6,043 bases of DNA from contig CAYTRU010000066.1 in NCBI GenBank assembly GCA_964440265.1, forward strand, positions 1 through 6,043, given 5' to 3'. Under the pieces are notes generated by a model. That model had not been told where the DNA came from, ran no database searches, and saw nothing but the letters and a program-made list of their open reading frames with translations. Position numbers and translations under genes: made by a program. Shown here in pieces: positions 5,348-6,043 of this stretch. Within the stretch, counting starts at the first letter, position 1; the number at the start of each line of letters is the position of its first letter. Source of the DNA: CAYMUN01 sp964440265 (lineage in GTDB: Bacteria > Patescibacteriota > Saccharimonadia > Saccharimonadales > UBA4665).

Positions 5348-6043
5348 TTACAGCCTAAAAGCCTTCTCCATCGACAGTACGCCGGGCTGGGCGGCTTGGT
5401 TGATGAATTCGTTGGTCAATCGGTCATAACTATAGTCTTTGGCCCATTCGGAGCCGGAGGCAGCGATGGCTTTGAGGGCTGACGTGACGTAGGTGACACT
5501 ATCGCTGCTCATAACCGGATGAAACGACACGCGGACAAAACCGGGCTTCTCTGAGAGGTCACCCTGGTCGATCCGCGTTGCTATGCGCTTGGAGACGGCC
5601 GGCTGGATTTCAAATAAGCGGTGGCCATAAGTGCCTGCACAAGCGCAACCTCCCCTCGCCTGGATGCCAAAACGGTCATTGAGTAGCCGGGTCACTAGAT
5701 TGTAGTGCAGCCCTTCGATCGTGAAAGCAAACACTGCCAGCCGGTTGGTCCGGGCCGGATCGAGCAATGAGACTGCGGGCGTGTCGGCCAACTCGGCAAA
5801 CACCTGTTGCACCAGCTCTGCTTCTCGCTGAGCCAGCTTGTCCAAACCCATCGCGTCTTTAAGCCGGGTGGCTAAAGCCGCTCTGATGACACCTAAAAAG
5901 GGCGGGGTGCCACCATCTTCGCGCAGTTCGATATCGTCAAAATAGCTACGACCGCCCCAAGGATTTGTCCACAAGACCGTCCCGCCACCTGGCCGGTCTG
6001 GCACGGCATTTTGATACAAGGCACTGTCAAACACCAAGATACC
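5348..6043 (-). CDS. Class V aminotransferase, cysteine desulfurase/selenocysteine lyase type (C-terminal part)
   Basis: The frame is open through the right edge; reading it from 6043 gives GILVFDSALY..., so the gene continues outside and no start is in the window. The 231 residues seen are the C-terminal half or more of a PLP enzyme. Visible marks are PGGGTV (18-23), the DIELREDGGTP segment (37-46) that ends one strand-turn of the active site, GLHYNLVTRLLNDRFGIQ (111-128), and RGGCACAGTYGH (130-141). By alignment with SufS (R-T-G-H-H-C), C135 sits where the catalytic cysteine lies. The lysine that binds PLP should be roughly ten residues before the visible part, just off the window. The family removes sulfur or selenium from cysteine/selenocysteine or acts on other amino acids; which one cannot be told here. 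Sampled lines have about 57-62% GC, clearly more than the neighbouring flavoprotein gene. No terminator is visible after the TAA at 5350-5348. Confidence 0.9.
   Translation of the reverse strand, partial: GILVFDSALYQNAVPDRPGGGTVLWTNPWGGRSYFDDIELREDGGTPPFLGVIRAALATRLKDAMGLDKLAQREAELVQQVFAELADTPAVSLLDPARTNRLAVFAFTIEGLHYNLVTRLLNDRFGIQARGGCACAGTYGHRLFEIQPAVSKRIATRIDQGDLSEKPGFVRVSFHPVMSSDSVTYVTSALKAIAASGSEWAKDYSYDRLTNEFINQAAQPGVLSMEKAFRL

Overview
This 6,043-base window is a compact stretch of bacterial chromosome that uses the standard code, with TGA as a true stop. Base composition is mixed: sampled lines range from about 33% GC inside the flavoprotein gene to about 60% in the aminotransferase at the right end. 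No rRNA, tRNA, insertion sequence or CRISPR array was seen. The overall look suits a small-genome bacterium of the Candidate Phyla Radiation, possibly Saccharibacteria: dense packing, few Shine-Dalgarno sites, TATAAT-type boxes placed so close to start codons that transcripts look leaderless, and small membrane proteins. That placement is an inference with low confidence.

Layout. Positions 1-1101 (minus strand) hold two membrane-protein genes only 2 nt apart: a DUF1345-like integral membrane protein, then the start of a multi-pass protein with the 'SGGLxSP' signature seen in membrane sensor domains, cut by the left edge. Positions 1200-2531 (minus) encode a 443-residue protein that I read as a divergent member of the DIT1/PvcA (isonitrile synthase) family. 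It is transcribed divergently from a class-I glutamine amidotransferase (peptidase C26, PuuD-like) at 2700-3518 (plus). The 168-bp AT-rich gap between them carries two extended -10 promoters and two perfect inverted repeats. Converging on the amidotransferase from the right is a minus-strand operon: a thioredoxin-reductase-like FAD/NAD(P) oxidoreductase without the redox CxxC (4242-5261), then a 216-residue protein of unknown family (3565-4215), closed by a hairpin-plus-T-run terminator. The right edge holds the C-terminal 231 residues of a class V aminotransferase of the cysteine desulfurase/selenocysteine lyase type.

How the genes may work together. The three transcription units between about 1200 and 5330 share the same extended -10 core, TGCTAT, and their products are an isonitrile-synthase-like enzyme, an amide/gamma-glutamyl hydrolase, a flavin oxidoreductase and an unknown protein. 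This could be a small metabolite-tailoring locus. Nothing in the sequence proves that the four proteins share a pathway; the shared promoter type may simply be the housekeeping promoter of this organism.
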